From Strix aluco (Eukaryota; Chordata; Aves; Strigiformes; Strigidae): a DNA stretch of 64,000 nucleotides. Positions 37,466 to 50,000 of this stretch are shown here, piece by piece. Each line of letters starts with the position of its first letter. Position 1 is the first letter of the stretch. The notes below the pieces were generated by a model. The model searched no databases and was not told where the DNA came from. It saw nothing but the letters and a program-made list of their open reading frames with translations. The translations under genes were made by a program, and so were the position numbers. Location of the stretch: the NCBI RefSeq assembly GCF_031877795.1, contig NC_133971.1:63362463-63426462 (forward strand), given 5' to 3'.

Positions 37466-40400
37466 GTGAGGAAGGGGGGGTGGCCGGCGGCGAGGCCCGG
37501 GCTCCAGCCGGAGCCGCGCCACCCCTAGCTGTGGGCTGCGGAAGGCCCCGCCCGGCAGAACCCAGCAGGAGGCCGCAGGGGCCCTGCTGCCGCCCGTGAG
37601 GTCCCGCTCCCGGCCGGAGGGCGGGAGGTGCTGGACGGGCCCGCTGGGCAGCGGGGGCGGCTGAGCCGGGGCGGTGCTTGGCGCCTGTGGGGCGGGGGGC
37701 CCTTCCTCAGGAGTCAGTGCTCGCTCCGTGTCCTGGGCCCGGGAACCGTCTTGTTTCTCCGGGGCCCGTTCACTTGGGAAGACCACTTGCTGTCGCGGAG
37801 TGTGGGAGGCTTTTGTTGTTGCTGTGCACTGCGTTCGGTGAGCAAAGGAGAGCGCTCACCGGTACCGCTGGTCGCTTCAAGAACAATACAAATAGGCCGT
37901 TGTATAAACGGCTTTCCCTTGTTTTCACCACTCTGCATCCGTGAATTGCTGAAGATATGTTGTTTATTTCCAAGTGTCTCATATTGTTTTCACGTTAGAG
38001 TGTGTTATGAAGTTTTTGAGGAATTTATGATGATGTGTGAGCAGAGATGAATCAGAGTATAAGACTGTATATGTAAGGATTTTTATTTTCTTCAGCTATT
38101 TTGATATAGTTGCAATATAGTTCTGGGACGTGTAGCACAAAAGTTATTACAGACGTGGGTTTTTTTAATTTATGGAGTTGTTAGTGTTTTGCATTATGGA
38201 ATACATTTTAAATTAAAAGTTTGTATTTCATAACGTGATAAAATAAGTTGAAGACTTCTGTTTGCTAATAGGAGGAAGAAATGGTGTCATAATGTTGGTG
38301 AAAGAGTAAGGTTAAAGAGAGAATATTTATTTCACATGAAACTGAAGGAAAAGATCATTGGATAGTGTATAACTTTATGATAAGAAATCAGCGAGGGAAA
38401 ACTGGAATTCTGAGTAAGGAAAACGTTTTCTGCACAGAGTGGCCAAAAGTTTCCGACAATTGGGATTAAAAATTATGGGTTATGTTACCCATGGTGCTTT
38501 TGCACATTAGGCAGATTTGAGCAGGTCTGGCTTTCATATTTTAGTTTATCTGTGAGGTGTATGGGGAAACAGCATTTCTTGAATATTTTTATAGCAATGG
38601 GATTTTTTTTGTAAAGTATGTTGAAATCTTTACAGGTTTTGTCCCTAATTCATAAGAAGCCCTAGTGAGTCTGTGGTGTCTTGTTGGTTTAAAGGAAGAA
38701 AACCCCAGTTCTTCTATAAGGTGCTACTGTCCCCAGCTGGTTATATGCTGGCCTGATTGAACGAGAATCACAATACACTGTTAGCTTCTCAAAGTCTGAG
38801 CAGCATGCAAATTTTGTGAGTTTGGCTTTGGGTTTTTCGGTCGCTTTCTTCTTCTCGCTTGAGTCGGGGAACAGTATTGTGGTTGCAGATCACTAGTCTT
38901 GACTCTTTTTAGACTCTGGAGAGAATATGAATTTCTATGCTGTTAAAAAAACTTCTGGTAAGTTGCTGTGGTGGTTTGGTTTTTTTTGTCTTTCTTAGAA
39001 CTGCTGTTCATGTTGTGTCTTTGTCTGATTTTGGAATTTTAATAGCTTTTCCAGCCTTGTAATTATTTTAGTTTAATTCAACAAAGATTATGTTAAGCAG
39101 ATTAGTGACTCCTGGTGTGTGTTTTCTATAGCAGCCATGCTGTCTTTCATGCACAAGCATTCAAAATACAGAAGTTTCATAGGATGTTCCTGTCAACAGT
39201 TGTCCAAACAATGCTCAGGAAGGACTGCCCAGTCAGTCACATGAGTCAGAATTAAGCTTACTAGCCAATCAAATCTTTGATGTAACTTGATAGCTCTTTT
39301 AATTTGCAAGAGTAATTAATTTAACAGACATACACTTTTTCATTTCAGAAATCGCATGATGGCAGTGATTCAGGCAGACCATTCCAGAGCAGCATTTCAT
39401 CATGTACACCAAGTGTTCCTTATCGGACAACCAAAAGTGTGGATTCAAGTGATGAAAGCTTTTCTGAATCTGATGATGACAACTGTCTGTGGAAACGAAA
39501 ACGACAGAAATGTTTCAACTTTCCTCCTGCTAAATCTGAGCCTTTTCAATTTAGCCAAAGCCACCAAAAGCAAACTGCTCTAGGTGGCAAGAAGGTTAAC
39601 AACATTTGGGGTGTGGTGCTCCAGGAGCAGAATCAGGATGCAGTGGCTACTGAACTTGGGATTCTAGGCATGGATGGTAGTATTGACAGAAGCAGGCAGT
39701 CTGAGACTTACAATTACCTATTGGCTAAAAAGCTGATAAAGGAAGCTCAGCAAAAGGAGGCAGAGACTTTAGATAAAGAACTGGATGAATATATGCATGA
39801 TGACAAGAAACCATTGCCAGCAGAAGAAGAAAACGGACAAGGCTTTCTCAAACGAAAGCGACCTGTAAAAGATAGACTGGGTGAAAGACAAGAAATGAAA
39901 TACAAAGGAAGGTATGAGATAACAGAAGAAGATTCAGAGGAAAAAGTGGCAGGAGAAATTGCTTATCGGTGAGTTTAATAACAGTATATCTTCATTTCTT
40001 TAAGTGTTGGTAAACTGTTGATGGAAAAGAAAGGGAGGGGAAGCTTTCTTACTGCTAAATATGTAAAATGTCTTACCAGATTACAAAAAGCATGAGCACC
40101 TTGTGTGTGTTTTCAAAACCCTGGGATTAAAATGCAGCATTATGGCTGGTATCTTGTAGAAGCATCCAGTAATACTTTTTTTTTAAGATCCACCAAGATG
40201 GTTTGTTATTTGAGAACAGTGGCAAGGAAAAATATTGTTTCTCATAATACAGATTTAGTAGTAGCTTTTTTAGGAAATACCCCATGAGTAAAGATGCATG
40301 TTTGGAGTTGGACACCAATGAACACCTGTGGTCACCATGAAAATCTGGCTAAATCATAAAGCCTTGAAACTGTAGATTACTCAGACTGTGTACTGTTCCG

Positions 40401-43400
40401 GAGAGCACAGCTTCTGAAATACTCCTTATGTGGAACATGCTTGTCTGAAGAAAACATTTTGCTGCTGTTGTAACTAAGGGCTGTGCCAAGGTTAGACACC
40501 AGTACTGAAATCAATGTCTCTTTCTGTGTTGTGGAACTGAGCTGCAGTTCTGTACTAATTTATGGAAGCCAGTGTTTGGGTTATCAAGCTCCAGCCATCT
40601 GCACACTTATCACCATACAATTCTTTTCACAATCCTGTTATTTAGTTTCTGTACACTGAGCTGAGTCAGAAAACTTACCTCTCAAAAAGCCTGTTGCTTT
40701 TTTTAAAGAGTTAGTTTGCAGACAGATTTGTCTCCTGAACCAATGTGCTGCAGAATTTCCTGTGAGCTGGTATTGGCAGCACTGGACTGATGGTGTGAGG
40801 AAGGGTATGTGACTGCAGTCATTCTTACTTAGATTGACCTAAACTGCCACAGTCCTCCTTCAGTGCTGCAAGGGAAGAAAATGCTTGACATTTAAATAAA
40901 ACCTGGGTTTACTGATCATTGTTGATTTCTTACATGTGATACGTAGTATTGCCAGATGCTGACATACAGTAATTAGACAATTATTAATGCTGTTATCAGT
41001 TCTCAGTAGCTTCTCATTTATGAATTTGACATCTTGAGCATGTATCTTGTAATAAATTTTTCTTTGTTATACTGAGGTTCATCAAAACAGGGCAGAGGCT
41101 CCATTTTTTTTTAATTGTTTATAGTAGTAGTGACACTGAACTACATCAGCAGGATTGTGGTTACACACATCACAGCACTGTTGTTTGATCTGTGCTGTGC
41201 CATCTGTGCCTGGATTCATAATCTATTGTTGTGCTGGCCCACACTGAACTGAAATCAAAGAGTTTTTCTGACCATGGTGTGCCATGTTTTGCTCTTTTCC
41301 TCGTTCAGTTCCTGTTGCAGTGTACACCTGCTTGTTAAAGCACACATACAGGAGGACTGTGCAGGGCCAGAATGAACACTAGGTGGGCACTTAATTGTTT
41401 AAGCTGCCACTGCTACTAACAGAAGTTCTAACCAGATCTCTAAGGAATCCTGGTTATCTTAAGGTTCTCTGCATCTTTGAGAAAATTTCCATCTCTTCCA
41501 ATAATTCACAATTTCGAACAATCCTTTAAATGTTTAAGAAACCATTTACCTTCTAGTGCCTTGTCATTCATTGTACTCAGTGAGATTAAACACAAAGTAT
41601 AAAGTTAAGTGAGTTCAGTAAACCTTTTCACGATTAGGACAATTGTCACTAAAATACAAGTTTCAACACTTAATTTCAGGTAACTTTAGTCATACAATTG
41701 AAGCACGTGAAGCTAGCCTGGTTGTTCTAAATAGTTGTTCACATGTGTGGTCAGACACCTTCTATTATGCAGTCACGGTAACATATGCAACTTTATAGCA
41801 TAGTAATGTCACTTGAAGCAATTAGTCTAGACAGTGATCTTCAAGAAATTTTGGTAATCATGGTGGTCTGGTGGTCCTCAGAGTGTAAAACCACTGAGCT
41901 GTAGTGTTTGGGACTGCACTTAATGAGAAGCTTTATTATTAAAAACTGAGAATTTATCATATAAACTCTTGCTCTGGGCAAGTGGCATTGATTTGTGGGC
42001 TTATGGTGTTTTCCAGTGGGCACAGTGAGTTGATGCTCCCTTCATGGAGACTGACAATGACATTTTCTGTATGAGGATATTGTTGCTAACAGACTAATAC
42101 ATTTTAACTCAGTGCAATATTTTTTTTCTTGTTTGCATTTTGTAGGTTATCATAGGTTAGTCAACAGCCTGATTATTATGTAGGTTTGTCTGAATGGCAT
42201 ATGATACAGAGGAACTTTTATACTTAATGTTGTCTCTGGTTAATTGTTAATGTGACTGTAAAAGGTGCTGTAATTTTAACTGTTAAATGCACAGCAGACT
42301 TTTATACTTCAATTTCAGAGATTTATACAGATCTTTGCAGTTTCTTATTTGGTTTAATATTTCACACAAGGGAAATCACTCAGTGCATTTTCATTGAAAC
42401 AGATTTTTTAAATGCATGCTTTAGCTTCTGAAGGATAGTTTTTTGGTCAATATTTTGAAATCTGATTCAATAAGCCATTGAAACACATTTAAATGTATAG
42501 ACTCTTTAATTTTAGAACAGTTTTATGTCCCACAGAATGATTTATTCATCATGGAATTTCCATGGTCAGTTCTACCCAAGAAATTACACTGACAATAAAT
42601 ACGTCTTTTTGTTTTTCTCTCCCTTCAGGCTTTGTGAGCCAAAGAAAGATTTAATCGCCCGAGTAGTGAAAATAATTGGCAAAAGAAAAGCTATCGAACT
42701 GCTTATGGAAACAGCTGAAGTGGAACAAAATGGTGGACTGTTCATAGTGGTAAGAAAAATGTGATATTGTGGGTTTGTGGGGGCATACACAAAACTTGTA
42801 GAATATTTACCTAGTACTATCCCACACCTTTCACAGTGAACAGGTTCTACCAGAGTTTCATGGCTTTCCCTTGCCATGAAACTCCCTTAATAAATACGTA
42901 ACCTTCCAGCAGTATTTGAGTAAAGAATGAGATGAATGAACCAACCTGGAAATTGCCCAAGTTTTTGAACTGAGATTAGTATCTGATTTGCAGTGATAAC
43001 ATTGTATCTCTTACTGTGCCTTCCCTTGGGATCTTTTCCCTAGACTTGAGCCTGAAACATTCTGAAGCTTGAATAAAAGCTTGTAATGTTAGGATCCAGG
43101 TGAAGCCTCTGGCACTGTTGCTTCAGTAAGTCAGGTGGATGTTTGACAGCACTGACCTCTACTGGGTTAATCAGCTTGCCATCAGAGGTGAACATACTCT
43201 ATAGTGAGCATTTCTAATACCACATTTGAAGAGTAACCTTCAAAAGGGAATCTGTTACCTTTATTAGAGAACCGTTGGCTTGTGTATCAGTAGAGCAAAA
43301 CCGAGTGCTGATTTCTGTTACATAGCATGGTAAAAATCCTATACTTAATGATTAGCTTATCAATTTTTCAGTACCTTTTTGTTTTTATTAAATAATAAAC

Positions 43401-46400
43401 CTCAGTGCAAAAGTTCAGAAGAAAAAAAGTGGGAGGGAGCTAATAAGTACTTTCAGGCATGTGGCTATAATTTATCTTCCATCATTGGAAGTACAGAGGA
43501 GGGGGGAAAAAAAAAAAAACACAACAAAAATAACATAAAAAACACACACAAAGAAAAAACACCACCACCCAAAAAAAAGAAGACCCACAACTTTCCAGCT
43601 AGCAACTTGTCTTAGAAGCAGTCTGTTGTCTTGAAAAATTAAAGTACTTACTAAAAAGTATTTATGAAGGAGATGAAAAGACATAGCTGTTGCAGAGCAT
43701 TTCAAAATAAACAGACAATAATTAAAATAAAATGTATTTTAATATAGTCAATTTGCACTCCAACAATCATTCACAAAAGCCAGATCCAAATGTCCATGAG
43801 AGGAAAAAACTATTACTGTACATATTCTTAGGATTTAACAACAATCAAAAATGCTTGGTCACTCACCTAAAAAGTGAGGGCTCTCAACCTTGAGGAATTT
43901 CTTTGGGCCACGTCCTGACCCAGAGGGGAAACCTCAAGGAGGTTCCTTGGGTTGGGATGCTGCCCAAGAGGAGAGTCCTTGACCACAGTGTGCTGCTTCA
44001 AAGGGGGCAAGCTCAAAATGGCTCCCACAGGTCCCCTCCATTTATACCCAAGCCAAATCTGATCTATGGTCAATTATCAGCCCTTACTGGCTGAGGGCCT
44101 CAGTTACCGTAAAACCCTGTGAACAAGGGCATGAAAAAATAAATCAATGGCCACTATTTCACCAGCCAGGAAGCTAGGCGGGTGCACCTGCCACAACAAC
44201 TGGTGGCACAAGTTCCTTTGGCTGTAGATCAGACTACACCATTTGAAAGACAGATCATACTGTTTATCTTGGTTGGGATTTTGTGCTGATAGAATGACAA
44301 AAGAATGTGACATCTGCTGTTTCAAGAATATACTTAAAAATTGACCTTATCTGTTCTTAGAACTTTTGTATTGTATTTTACTTTGTTATTTAGCAGAAAA
44401 GTATTAGGCTTAATACAATATCAGAGCACTGGAGTAACAGAGTAACAGTTCAACTTTATATATTATGAATGGTAATTGAATAATAGTATGATAATTAGTG
44501 CTTATAATTTACAGAGGTTTCGTAGCTGAGTCCATTCATGCTTCAGTATAGCACATTGCACCACTGCTGTTACACGGAAAACTGTTGAAGCATGGAACTA
44601 ATATGTTGTGGGGAAAAACTTTAAAGTACATGTTGTGTTTCGTATGCCTTCAGCACAAGTGCAGAATCCTGCAGGTATGCAGATGACTTGTAGAATTGCT
44701 GAGCCCAATTAAAACCCGAGATCTACATAATTTTATGGAATTCATTTTTGACATTTTACTGGGATTATGTGTAAGGAACGTTATGAATATTTAACCTAGT
44801 ATATACATCATTGCAGATAGTTATGAAAGTAGTTAGAATACTATTAGCATTTTGTTTCTTCACTACCAACATCAGATTTTGTATGTAGTTGAAAAGTTTG
44901 GTATTGTATTCTAAAGCAAATTTTTTGTAACCTGGTAGCTTACTTGTCCAAATGTAGAAAGCTGATTACTGACCTTCTTATAACTAGTTCAGTCACAAAT
45001 AAAACATAGCCAGGGTTGCTTTTACGTAATATGTAACACAGCAGAACTTAGGGGTTTTTTTAATTCTGTCTCAGTACAAAGGATTGTCTTAGATGTTATT
45101 TTTGTATCAACACTTACATAAAAAGCTTGCTATTACTGATTTACTCTGTCACTATTAAGAACGGCACTAGGAGAAGAACACCAGGGGGCGTTTATTTAAA
45201 CCTGCTGAAGAACACACCTAGCATCAAAGAACAACAAATCAAGGTAAAATTGTCAAGAGTGCAAATGATTGTCCAAAGTACATTTTTGTATTGTGATTGA
45301 ATCTCTCTTATAACTTCTAGCAAGTTTAACTCTACATTCCAAAGAAACCAGTGTTTCACATTCAGAATACAAGCAAAAAAAAAAAAGATGAATTGCCATT
45401 CACACTAAGCAGAGAGAACACCTTTTATGTATTGCCAGTTACAAAAACCTGTTGAGGGTGATGAGATTGTAGCATCTGAAGAGATAAACACTGGATTTTA
45501 AGTTTTATTTCTCTCTTTGGACCTCTGCATCATTGTGCATAGATTGAATGGTGTTCTCTTAATAGAGTATTCTTGTCCTATACAGCTCCAGCTGTAGCAC
45601 CAGACAGTATTTCCCATTAAGTCAGATACTGGTCTGAACCTAATCTGAATTGCTTACTGGCCTCATCTGTGGTGCTCACCAAATTAGTTTTGTCAGCTTG
45701 TAAATATTCCTGCCTTTCCTTTTAGGGTATGAAATAGACTGAGATGGTGTTTTCCTCATTCAGTTAAAACAACTTGGTTTTTTCCATGGTATTTGCCACT
45801 TTTAACATTTTTTTGTTAAAAGAAAAACTCCTTTATTTTGCTTACAGGTGACTACAGCTTGCTCTGTAAACCATCCTAGCATCTTGTACTGGGAATTGAG
45901 AAACAAATCAACAACTGTGATTGTCTGTTTTATGTCGAATAAAAAAAGAAAAAAACCCCTTTCAGTGCTCACAAAAAGTTGCAAGTTTGATCACTTAGCC
46001 CCATTACAAAAAAAAAATATCGCTCTTCTACCCATCTTCAAAAAAATTGCTCTTCTACCCCTCTTCCATGTCCTTGTAATTGTCTCATTCTTCTCTTGCT
46101 GATACTGACAAGTGTTTAATGAGGCAGCAGTTTTCACTCAGTGAACTTGATTGATGGTGCAAGATATTGTTTGTCATACAAATCTGTGGGAAAAGTATGT
46201 GTAATCCTGTCATCATGGAGGTGGTTGTGTATACAGCTCTCACAGATTTGCATACCCTTAGCACTTGCAGCTTTTGGGGAGGAAAAAAGCATTAATGTTT
46301 TTTGTATGCTTAGTTTTAAAAAATAAGCAGGGAAAGAAAGACATGTAGCATCATTCTCCCCCTTGAAATATGGAGGAAACTTGTAACAGTCATATTTTGC

Positions 46401-47097
46401 AGTACAGAAGATGTTAATGGTGTTTACAGACGTTTGACAGTAAAAATCATGAGACCTGAACTCAAATTTCAGTTGTGGAGGAAAGTTTTCTCAAGTTGTC
46501 ATAGAACCTTTGGTCATATATTCTCTGCAGGTCCCTCTGATTTACCACCCATTCCCCCCAGTTTTGTATCATCAGCAAACTTGAAATGAAAACTTTGTGA
46601 TACTTATTTACATACGCTTTGAGATTGCTGAGAAATTATGTAATAAAGTTATTTCTGGGGCATTTTCCTTAAGTGCAGTCTATCCTCATACTTCTACTAT
46701 CAATAATGTGTATCTTAGTTAAATTTTATTGAACAGTATTTGTAATTTTAAAAGAATTTATACTTTGTTTTCTTTAGGAAACACTAGTAAAATGAATACG
46801 CCAAACTTTTTTTTTTTTTATTTCAAGGAAATATTCTATCTGGAAAACCAAAAGGAGTATGAAAACAAAAAAGCTGCTAAGAAGAGGAGAATACAAGTTC
46901 TAGGAAAGAAGATGAAAAAAGCCATTAAAGGGCTTAACCTGCAAGAATATGATGATGCATCTCGTGAGACTTTTGCTAGTGATACAAATGAGGCTCTGGC
47001 ATCCCTGGATGACCTACAGGAGGGGCATCATGAAGCAAAGATGGAATCAGAAGAGATTATTGAAATTGATAATGTTTACGATTTGGAGATCTTCTAG
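37370..47097 (+). CDS. PHAX: PHAX, phosphorylated adaptor for RNA export (5 coding exons)
   Basis: Exons 37370-37465, 39349-39968, 42629-42749, 45160-45243 and 46828-47097 join in frame into 396 codons plus stop, close to the 394 residues of human PHAX. The protein is the nuclear adaptor that binds capped U snRNA with the cap-binding complex and recruits CRM1/RanGTP; CK2 phosphorylation is needed for export. Visible: an acidic N-terminus (DGELSDSDSD, about 11-20), a second acidic Ser tract followed by basic LWKRKRQK (about 64-86), conserved NNIWG.VLQEQNQDAVATELG (about 116-135), basic KRKRPVKDR (about 198-207), the RNA-binding region (about 235-340, containing DLIARVV, ELLMETAEVEQNGGLF and RRRTPGG), and an acidic C-terminus ending DLEIF. 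All introns are GT-AG. Start: the first ATG (37370); Met5 (37382) would give MEGDVEDGE and aligns about as well. No damage seen; the gene looks functional. Confidence 0.97.
39349..39968 (+). CDS. PHAX: PHAX coding exon 2
   Basis: 620 bp from acceptor TTTCATTTCAG to donor TATCG/GTGAGT, ending after two bases of an Arg codon. The largest exon: acidic Ser cluster, both basic NLS-like motifs and the start of the RNA-binding region. Intron 2 is 2660 bp with no recognised element. Confidence 0.96.
42629..42749 (+). CDS. PHAX: PHAX coding exon 3
   Basis: 121 bp; acceptor CTCTCCCTTCAG, donor ATAGTG/GTAAGA. Completes the split Arg codon and encodes the conserved core EPKKDLIARVVKIIG...QNGGLFIV of the RNA-binding domain. 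Confidence 0.97.
43500..43580 (+). repeat. A-rich low-complexity tract
   Basis: Long A runs interspersed with ACAC and CACCACC, inside PHAX intron 3. Possibly a retroposon tail; no body recognised. Confidence 0.8.
43735..44330 (-). mobile_element. probable ERV LTR in PHAX intron 3, antisense
   Basis: A compositionally distinct block within intron 3. On the minus strand it has a TATA box, GGGTATAAATGGAGG (plus 44035-44049), downstream of a GC-richer U3-like stretch, then an A/T-rich end with ATTAAA-type signals near 43730-43745. It has no coding capacity. Boundaries and family are uncertain. Confidence 0.5.
45160..45243 (+). CDS. PHAX: PHAX coding exon 4
   Basis: 84 bp, 28 codons in phase 0 (NGTRRRTPGG...). 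The acceptor is weak (CTGTCACTATTAAG, no strong pyrimidine tract) and the donor is AAG/GTAAAA. It is called on protein conservation; it was too short to show as an ORF of its own. Confidence 0.95.
46828..47097 (+). CDS. PHAX: PHAX coding exon 5 (terminal)
   Basis: The acceptor is a long T tract plus TTTCAAG. It encodes EIFYLENQKEYENKKAAKKR, a Lys/Arg-rich segment, then SRETFASDTNEALASLDD and an acidic tail ending DLEIF before TAG. Intron 4 is 1584 bp and carries only A-rich tracts and a short duplicated GCTCTTCTACCC motif at 46022-46060. Confidence 0.97.
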   Translation, partial: EIFYLENQKEYENKKAAKKRRIQVLGKKMKKAIKGLNLQEYDDASRETFASDTNEALASLDDLQEGHHEAKMESEEIIEIDNVYDLEIF

Positions 47098-50000
47098 TTA
47101 CTAATGTTCTTGATAACAAAGTCTCTATAAAACATTAAATTAGCCTTTCTTACAATCCCATGGCTTCTTGTTTTCATAAGATACAGAAACATGGGAAATA
47201 TTTGATGCTGAAGAACATGACTTAGAAAATTTAGCTAAGAACATTTCTTAGCTAAATTTTAACATCATGAAAGATGCTAATTGTCCTATTATTTGTTTGC
47301 TGAGTCCTCAAAACTGTTAAGATTTTTCTAGATAATAGCTCTGCATCACCATGTTTGTTCCTTAGGAACTTTTTTTAGCCACATGTTAGGTTTAGGAATT
47401 AAAGCTATGTTTTAACCAAATATATCATATTTAATTTTTTGAAGCTCACGAAGTCATCATGTGAGCAATGCTCCTCATTATAGTTGAACATAAAACAGTA
47501 TAAAGTTAGTCTTGATATAAAAGGTTGTGTGTCCTTGATATGGCAGCGTGTTGACAAGATTATCAGTGTTCATAGGATTAAGACCTGTGAAAAGTTTGGT
47601 TTATGAAATCAACTTAATGGTCAATGACCTTTGAATGACAACCTTGTAAATAAGCACTGTTGAGCAATGTATGTTTTAAATTTCTGCAGCAGTTTAATCC
47701 TTCCTATTATAATAGTGGCTTGAGCTTCCTACCTGTTCTGTCTAGACTTTTTCCATGATTAGACACACAACCAACTTCTACAGATCTCTTTGTTTGAAAA
47801 CAAACATAGCTGAATGCTTTCCGAGTAGTGAGATTTTTACTAAGCTGTGTACCCTTCAAGGGCCTGTAGACTCTACATGCAGGTATGAACCCTTTACCTT
47901 GCAGTTCTTGTTTCCATGCTGCTTCTCACGTGTGTGGTAGGATAAAGTAATGTGCGGCTTGCAGAAGTTCTGAAGTTTTTCTGTGCTGACTCTTTAAGAA
48001 AAGAACAGTATGCAAAAGATGATTTTTTTTTTATTTGATGCAAAAGACTTGTGTAGTTTGTAAGTTCAATTGAAGATGACTTTTATGTTGAATGTTGCTT
48101 TTAATATAACTGAAGAACATTTGCGACACTGATATGTATGATGTCTAAAATACTTTGTCACTAGTAAGTTGTGTTTTCTGTGACTAGACACTATTTTCCA
48201 GCATAAAATATTTCTGAAATACTAATGAATTCACTTTCAAACCCAACAACAAACTTCACATAAATTTAGTTCACCTGGAGTCCTTGGGTTTCAGATGCAA
48301 AGCATATTACTAAAACATAATGAAGTTATAATACTGAGCAATTCAGTACTGTCAAGAGCTGGTATTTAACAGACTACAATATTTGAAGAAAGAGTTGTTA
48401 AACATATAGCACATTCCATTGTATGCTTTACTAAATTTGAGTTTTGACTTTTCCTTATTTTTTCTTCATGTGCCAGAGCTCCTTATTAACAAGTTACTCA
48501 TCAGATGTAAAGCATGCCTTCACTCACAGTAGTTGCTCTTGCTGAAATAACAAAAGGTTTTGATTTGTTTGTTAACTTCCTGACAAACCTGTGATGGCCA
48601 GAGTACTAAACTGACAGCTCATGTAAGGGAAACAGAATTTTATACTATTTAATTAGTTTGCGACTGTACCATTTGATCCTAGTTTTTGGAACTGCTTGGG
48701 AATATCTTAACAATCTTCTGGATAGAATCAGGAAATGTTAATGGTAGTTTAAGTAATTTTTAATTGTGATGTGATTTGCTGCTAACTGGCACTATTTTTT
48801 AAATGTTAATATTTTTAGTGTTGATTTCCCAAGTAAGGGGTACTGAAACAATTTTAAAGTCTTCTCTAACAAAAGGAAGATGATAGAGTGCCCATTCCTT
48901 CCTTCCAGTGTCTGACTAACTTGCCTTTGCTTATTTTCTGTTTTGTCTGTCTTTTCTATTTTCTTTGGCTTTCAACAGAGTCCTTTCAGAAGGAAGCCTG
49001 TTCAGAACAATGGGCAACTAGTCTTCATTCCTGTTACACCAGTAATTTCTTTTTCTTTACCTTTGGTATCAAAAAGATTGCATTAAGCAGCACCAGTTTT
49101 TGTGTACCACTGTAGTGGCTGCAGCCGAGCTTTAGTTTGTTAGTGGTCGTGGGGCTGATCCTCCCTTCTCTGCGCCTGGCATAGGCCCTTGCACTCTTCT
49201 GTGGGATGCATCTGCTTGTGCTGGTGTGTGACAGTGGTGGTGACAGCCCAGCAGTGACCACGTCGTGAGTCCATGTGTGACAGTTTGGGGCTTCTGTCAG
49301 CAAGCCTTGGGTTGAGCATGGGCAGTGCTGTAGCTGGGCTTTGGAATCTGGAGCTTCAGCCACCACAGTTTCAAAGGGACTGATGTAGATGTGCAAGGGT
49401 GAGAAAGAACAGACTATGACATTCCTGAGTGTTGCCATAGATCTGTCTCTTTTCTCTATTAATGGAGGTTGCTGGAAGGTGTTGAAAGGGATACAGTGGT
49501 GGTCATTTTCATCTTCCTCATGAAACAACTTTTCGTTCCTCCCTCTTTATTTTCTTCCCACAGAACTACTGCAAGAGTAGGAAGCATGGGTAAGGCTAGA
49601 GGTTTTTTCTCTCAGCTCCTACATATTCAGCTTTAGTCTGTCCTGAGCTAGCACTTGCAGAGATAGCACCTCTGTGGCGCTTGTAGTAGACTATGGCTTG
49701 CTGTCAAACTGGATTTTGTTGGCTGTGTTTTGTCTGGGAACAGATAGGCCTACCCATTTAGATTTTAGTAGCTGATGTTTTACAGACAAAAATGCAAATA
49801 CAAGGGTTGGGGTTTCTGTTCTTAAGTTTCTCTGATGGGCAGATGGGATTGAGGCATCATCTTTACTGCAAATGTAGACTGTGTAGTGTCAGGACAAATA
49901 TCACCTTCCATCCCTTGAGCTGTAGCAGCGTAATAAGCCATCTTTGTCATGGCTGAAGCAGACGGTGAGAATGGGGGAAACTTTCTGTGGTTTGAAAACA

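Larger units (their letters stand above)
36930..37700. promoter_or_regulatory. PHAX: CpG island and promoter of PHAX
   Basis: An abrupt GC- and CpG-rich block in an AT-rich landscape, centred on the PHAX first exon. No TATA box is seen upstream of the start, as expected for a housekeeping promoter. It contains a YY1-type motif at 37188-37199 and an inverted CCAAT (ATTGG) at 37283-37287. In mammals PHAX is head to head with ALDH7A1, so the island could be bidirectional; I could not find an ALDH7A1 exon on the minus strand here. Confidence 0.85.

Noticed and set aside
36851..37786. 311-codon minus ORF
   Set aside because: Stop-poor GC-rich CpG island opposite PHAX exon 1; Pro/Arg/Gly composition is a shadow.
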